This document shows positions 60,479-64,000 of a stretch of DNA of 64,000 nucleotides, in pieces. How positions within the stretch are numbered: position 1 is the first letter of the stretch; each line of letters begins with the position of its first letter. Under the pieces are notes generated by a model. It did not search any database and had not been told where the DNA came from. It saw nothing but the letters and a program-made list of their open reading frames with translations. The DNA is from Pseudomonas fluorescens. GTDB taxonomy: Bacteria > Pseudomonadota > Gammaproteobacteria > Pseudomonadales > Pseudomonadaceae. Position numbers and translations under genes: made by a program. Location of the stretch: contig NZ_CP078138.1 in the NCBI RefSeq assembly GCF_019212185.1, forward strand, positions 2,896,501 through 2,960,500. The letters are read 5' to 3'.

Positions 60479-60949
60479 ATGACTCACGTTTTCAGTTCTG
60501 CCGAAGAGCTGCTCGGCGCCGAAGGCCTGGACCTCGGCCACACCGAATGGCTGACCATCGACCAGCAGCGCATCGACCTGTTCGCTGAAGCCACCAGCGA
60601 CCACCAGTGGATTCACGTCGATCCGCTGCGCGCCGCCAGCGGCCCGTTTGGCGCCTGCATTGCCCACGGCTACCTGACCCAGTCCCTGGCCAACCTGTTC
60701 ATGCCGCAACTGATGACCCTCGACAACATGGCCATGGGCGTCAACTACGGCAGCGACCGGGTGCGCTTCCCGGCGCCGGTCAAGGTCGATTCGCGGGTGC
60801 GCGGCAGCGGCCGGATCATCCGCGCCGAGCTGCTGGGCGATGCCGTGCAAGTGATCGTGCGCATGACCATGGAAGTCGAGGGCCAGGCCCGTCCTGGTTG
60901 CGTGATCGACACCATCAGCCGCTACACCTTCAACCCCAATTTCAAGTGA
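60479..60949 (+). CDS. MaoC-family enoyl-CoA hydratase
   Basis: 156 residues, single hot-dog hydratase. [20 protein letters not shown] holds the catalytic Asp and His; [14 protein letters not shown] and [13 protein letters not shown] are typical. Unlike the side-chain MaoC proteins it carries no DUF35 domain. It lies between IpdF and a thiolase, so a hydration step in C/D-ring or short-chain beta-oxidation is expected. Confidence 0.87.
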   Translation: MTHVFSSAEELLGAEGLDLGHTEWLTIDQQRIDLFAEATSDHQWIHVDPLRAASGPFGACIAHGYLTQSLANLFMPQLMTLDNMAMGVNYGSDRVRFPAPVKVDSRVRGSGRIIRAELLGDAVQVIVRMTMEVEGQARPGCVIDTISRYTFNPNFK

Positions 60950-60956
60950 GCCCGTC

Positions 60957-62165
60957 ATGGACCAGAATGAAGTCGTCATAGTCGCCACCGCCCGTACTGC
61001 GCTGGCCAAGTCGTTTCGCGGATCGTTCAACGACACCGAGGCCCCGGTGCTCGGCGGCCATGTGGTGCGCGCGGTGGTCGAGCGCGCCGGGATCGATCCG
61101 GCGGAAGTCGAGGACGTGATCATGGGCGCCGCCGTGCAGCAGGGCACCCAGGGCTACAACATCGGCCGGCTTTGCGCCTACACCGGCGGCTTGCCGGACA
61201 GCGTGCCGGGCATGGCCCTGGACCGCATGTGCGCCTCGGGCCTGATGAGCATTGGCGTCGCGGCCAAGAACATCATCAGCGGCGAGATGAACATCGCCAT
61301 TGGTGGCGGCGTCGAATCACTGTCGCTGACCCAGAACAAGCACAAGAACAGCTACCGCTCGCAGTCCGAAGCGGTATTGCACGTGATGCCCAGCGCCTAC
61401 ATCCCGATGATCGAGACGGCCGAGATCGTCTCCCGCCGCTACGGCATCAGCCGCGCTGCCCAGGACGAATACTCCCTCCAGAGCCAGTTGCGCACCGCCG
61501 CCGCGCAACGCGATGGACTGTTCGATGAGGAGATCGTCCGTCTCAGCGTCGACAAGTTATTGTTCGCCGCCGACGGTCAGCCCAACGGTCATGAGCGCGT
61601 ACAGGTCACCCGTGACGAGTGCAACCGGCCCAACACCCGCCTCGAAGACCTGGCCGCTTTGAAGCCGGTGTGGAAGGACGGCAAGTGGGTCAGCCAGGGC
61701 GAATTCGTCACCGCCGGCAACGCCTCGCAGTTTTCCGACGGCGCCGCCGCCAGCCTGCTGATGAGCCGTGCCGAGGCGCGCCGCCGTGGCCTGACACCGC
61801 TGGGCATCTACCGCGGCATTGCCGTCGGTGGTTGCGCGCCGGAAGAGATGGGCATTGGTCCGGTGATCGCCATTCCCAAGCTGCTCAAGCGCTTCGGCCT
61901 GGGCATTGCCGATATCGGTTTGTGGGAGATCAACGAGGCGTTCGCCAGCCAGGTCCTGCACTGCCGCGATGCCCTGCAGATCCCGGCCGAACGCCTCAAC
62001 GTCAACGGCGGGGCGATTGCCATCGGGCATCCGTTCGGCATGTCCGGTGCGCGGATGGTCGGCCACGCCTTGCTCGAAGGGCGCCGGCGTGGCGTGCGCT
62101 ACGTGGTGATCGCCATGTGCATCGGTGGCGGCATGGGCGCTGCCGGCCTGTTTGAACTGCCATAA
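60957..62165 (+). CDS. Thiolase (acetyl-CoA acetyltransferase family)
   Basis: 402 residues. Nucleophile Cys in [11 protein letters not shown] (about residue 90), [33 protein letters not shown] with the His, and [16 protein letters not shown] with the second Cys. A true thiolase, different from the one at 57250. With the IpdF-like SDR and MaoC protein it makes a complete hydratase/dehydrogenase/thiolase set, probably for the last chain-shortening steps of the C/D rings. Confidence 0.88.
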   Translation: MDQNEVVIVATARTALAKSFRGSFNDTEAPVLGGHVVRAVVERAGIDPAEVEDVIMGAAVQQGTQGYNIGRLCAYTGGLPDSVPGMALDRMCASGLMSIGVAAKNIISGEMNIAIGGGVESLSLTQNKHKNSYRSQSEAVLHVMPSAYIPMIETAEIVSRRYGISRAAQDEYSLQSQLRTAAAQRDGLFDEEIVRLSVDKLLFAADGQPNGHERVQVTRDECNRPNTRLEDLAALKPVWKDGKWVSQGEFVTAGNASQFSDGAAASLLMSRAEARRRGLTPLGIYRGIAVGGCAPEEMGIGPVIAIPKLLKRFGLGIADIGLWEINEAFASQVLHCRDALQIPAERLNVNGGAIAIGHPFGMSGARMVGHALLEGRRRGVRYVVIAMCIGGGMGAAGLFELP

Positions 62166-62193
62166 GGCGTTGCGCTGGACATTCAATCCATGA

Positions 62194-62212
62194 GGGCCTG
62201 GCAGCCAGGCCC
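62194..62212 (+). other. Hairpin in the leader of the second LuxR gene
   Basis: GGGCCTGG (62194-62201) pairs with CCAGGCCC (62205-62212) over a 3-base loop, ending 18 bases before the start codon. It may attenuate or set mRNA levels of the regulator. Confidence 0.5.
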
Positions 62213-62229
62213 GCTGCTGGGGAAGGGTT

Positions 62230-63432
62230 ATGCAAAGTTGTCTGGCCAATGCCGAGGTCCTCACGCAAATGGGCCTGGAGCTGGCGGAGTACGAGCGGAT
62301 CATCGGCAACATCTACGATTCGGCAATGGATACCCGGCGCCTGGGCGACTCGTTGCGCCAGATCCGCGAACTGTTCAAGGCGAATTTCGTCACCCTGATC
62401 TTGCGGGTGCAGGACGAGCCATTGCTGTCGCCGATGATCGTTGCCGGCGATGTCGAGTCGGGGGAGGGTGGCATCAACCACTATGCCTACTACGCCAAAT
62501 CCAGCCTGTTCGACGGCCTGCATACCGACACGGTGTTCACCGTCGACCAACTGATCAGCGACACCGAATGGCGGCGTTCGGCGTTTTACCTGCTGTACTG
62601 CGAACCCTATGACTGCTTTCACATGCTCGGCGCCGATATCCGCATGCCGGACGGCGGCACCGTGCGCTTTCGGATCAACCGCCCGGAAAGTCATCCACGC
62701 TTCGCCGACACTGAGCGGGCGATGTGCGCGATGCTCTTGCCGCACCTGCGCCGGGCCCTGCACATGCATGCCATGCTCGATCGCAGCGAGTCGCTGGGCA
62801 GCCTCTATTCACAAACCATCAATCGCCTGGCGGTGGCGACCATCGTCCTCGATGAAAACGGCACGGTGGTGCAACTTAATCCGGTGGCGCGAGAAATTCT
62901 CGACAGCCAGGACGGCCTGAAGATTGTCGGCGGGCGCCTGGAGGCGACGTACCCCAGCGACAATCGCGAGTTGTCGCGCCTGGTGCGCAACGCCTTCCAG
63001 CGTGCCCGGCAGGGTGCGGTCAAGGGCCTGCAGGTGGCCGAGGCGACTTCGATTTCCAGGCCTTCGGGGCAGGTCAACCTGGGAGTAGTGGTGGAGTTGA
63101 TCCCGTCCCAGGAGCTGCTCGAAGGTCACGGCAAACCAACGGTGGTGGTGTACGTGCGCGACGCGGTGGGCAAGTCGCTGGTCAGCGCCGGACTGACCTC
63201 GCAGCTGTACAACCTGACCCCGGCCGAAACCGCGCTGGCCCTGGAATTGGCCAACGGCCTGTCGCTGGAGGAAGCCTCGGAGACCCTGAACATCCGCCGC
63301 AACACGGCCCGTGCACACCTGCGTTCGATCTTCTCCAAGACCGGCGTGCGGCGCCAGACCGAGCTGGTGCGGATCATGCTCAACAGCGTGGTGGCACTGG
63401 GCGCGCCGCAAGCTGCGGTGGCGCAAGGCTGA
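62230..63432 (+). CDS. LuxR-type transcriptional regulator, paralogue 2
   Basis: 400 residues, homologous over its full length to 28830-30065: shared NFVTLILRVxDxP near residue 55, the middle PAS-like LAVATIVLDENGTVVQLNPV, EATYPSDNREL, and a nearly identical helix-turn-helix (LEEASETLNIRRNTARAHLR, SIFSKTGVRRQTELVRIMLN). The near-identity of the DNA-binding helices suggests the two bind the same or overlapping sites, while the more divergent N-terminal halves may sense different steroids. It follows the thiolase by 64 bases without an operator of its own. Confidence 0.86.
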   Translation: MQSCLANAEVLTQMGLELAEYERIIGNIYDSAMDTRRLGDSLRQIRELFKANFVTLILRVQDEPLLSPMIVAGDVESGEGGINHYAYYAKSSLFDGLHTDTVFTVDQLISDTEWRRSAFYLLYCEPYDCFHMLGADIRMPDGGTVRFRINRPESHPRFADTERAMCAMLLPHLRRALHMHAMLDRSESLGSLYSQTINRLAVATIVLDENGTVVQLNPVAREILDSQDGLKIVGGRLEATYPSDNRELSRLVRNAFQRARQGAVKGLQVAEATSISRPSGQVNLGVVVELIPSQELLEGHGKPTVVVYVRDAVGKSLVSAGLTSQLYNLTPAETALALELANGLSLEEASETLNIRRNTARAHLRSIFSKTGVRRQTELVRIMLNSVVALGAPQAAVAQG

Positions 63433-63445
63433 GGTGAAAATGCGT

Positions 63446-63463
63446 TAGTCCGTGCGGACGATG
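63446..63463 (+). promoter_or_regulatory. 18-bp steroid-regulon operator, best dyad
   Basis: TAGTCCGTGCGGACGATG: TCCG and CGGA are perfect inverted halves around TG. GATACT at 63485-63490 is the -10-like hexamer. It precedes the second DUF1329 gene. Confidence 0.8.
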
Positions 63464-63527
63464 CTGCCGGGCTCCTGGCCTGTCGATACTGGGCAACCCA
63501 TGTCGAACCGGAAAAAGGAGAACAACA

Positions 63528-64000
63528 ATGATCGGCAGTTATCAGTCCCCGGGCCGGGCCCTGGCGCTACTTCTGGGATGCAGTCTCGCCGCTCCCGCTT
63601 TTGCCGCACCCGAGGACGTCGCGCGCCTGGGTCAGGACCTGACCTGCGTTGGCGCGGAAAAAGCCGGCAATGCCGACGGCAGCATCCCGGCGTTCAGCGG
63701 CAAATGGTTGGGCGTTCCGCCTCACGTCGACTTCAAGGGCACTGGCAATCACCCGGTGGACCCGTACCCGGAGGAAAAGCCGCTGTTCGTGATCACCGCG
63801 CAGAACATGGCGCAGTACGCCGAACAGTTGTCTGACGGCCAAAAAGCCCTGTTCAAGCTGTACCCGGCCACTTACAAAATGCCGGTCTATCCGAGTCACC
63901 GCGATTTCCGCTTCGCGGATTCGGTGTGCCAGGCCTCCCGCGAAAATGCCAAGGTGGCGCGGCTGGTGGATGACGGCGAAGGGGTGGTGGGCAAGACCGG
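63528..64000 (+). CDS. DUF1329 outer-membrane-associated protein, second copy (partial)
   Basis: The first 157 codons are in the window; the gene continues past the right edge. A signal peptide (RALALLLGCSLAAPAFA) is followed by DVARLGQDLTCVGAEKAGN, closely matching the start of the DUF1329 protein at 10366, and then ITAQNMAQYAEQLSDGQKAL, again in parallel. The ATG at 63528 follows AAAAAGGAG. With two DUF1302 barrels in the window there are thus two DUF1329 copies as well. Confidence 0.87.
   Translation, partial: MIGSYQSPGRALALLLGCSLAAPAFAAPEDVARLGQDLTCVGAEKAGNADGSIPAFSGKWLGVPPHVDFKGTGNHPVDPYPEEKPLFVITAQNMAQYAEQLSDGQKALFKLYPATYKMPVYPSHRDFRFADSVCQASRENAKVARLVDDGEGVVGKT

Overview
The window looks like part of a Pseudomonas chromosome (fluorescens/putida-type). 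It is GC-rich, most intergenic gaps carry Pseudomonas-style REP hairpins (TAGGAGCGAGC...GCTCGCTCCTA), and almost all genes belong to one catabolic programme: aerobic 9,10-seco degradation of steroids, most probably bile-acid-type C24 steroids. No tRNA, rRNA or CRISPR array was seen.

Layout. 1-8397: a divergent promoter, then a side-chain operon (SDR, MaoC-DUF35 hydratase subunit, partner MaoC subunit, Ltp2-type aldolase, four acyl-CoA dehydrogenase subunits). 8591-11748: CoA ligase and a DUF1329 protein. 11808-14571: an IS3-family element split by an IS30-family element. 14809-16642 (minus): SnoaL-like protein and MFS transporter. 16875-24861: old-yellow-enzyme, FATP-type CoA ligase, metallo-beta-lactamase-fold protein, DUF1302 outer-membrane barrel, a second thiolase-like aldolase and a DUF35-MaoC fusion. 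25224-30065: YCF48-like protein, MMPL/RND transporter and a LuxR-type regulator. 30186-31799: 3alpha-HSD-like and a second SDR. 31869-35493 (minus): 7alpha-HSDH-like SDR and HsaE-HsaG-HsaF. 36243-43188: HsaA, KshB, FadD3-like ligase, a second DUF1302 barrel and a Fe-S OYE. 43266-44102 (minus): HsaD. 44358-46517: two SDRs and a BaiE-like SnoaL protein. 47038-49400 (minus): another ACAD pair. 49635-59344: HsaC, IpdA, IpdB, crotonase, IpdC, EchA20, ACAD pair, thiolase, SDR. 59683-63432: IpdF, MaoC, thiolase and a second LuxR paralogue. 63528-end: a second DUF1329 protein, cut by the window edge.

Together the genes cover side-chain activation and two hydratase/aldolase sets, nuclear hydroxyl oxidation (3alpha, 7alpha), A/B-ring meta-cleavage (HsaA, HsaC, HsaD, HsaE/F/G) and C/D-ring (HIP-type) degradation (FadD3, IpdF, IpdC, EchA20, IpdAB). 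KshA, 3-ketosteroid delta1-dehydrogenase and the small flavin reductase HsaB are not in the window and must lie elsewhere.

The main new observation is regulatory. An 18-bp imperfect dyad, close to TAGTC-N4-CGGACGATG, occurs at 14 places, each upstream of a transcription unit in the right orientation and followed 21-22 bases later by a -10-like NANNNT hexamer. This geometry fits an activator site centred near -42. The two LuxR-type paralogues in the window are the obvious candidate binders.
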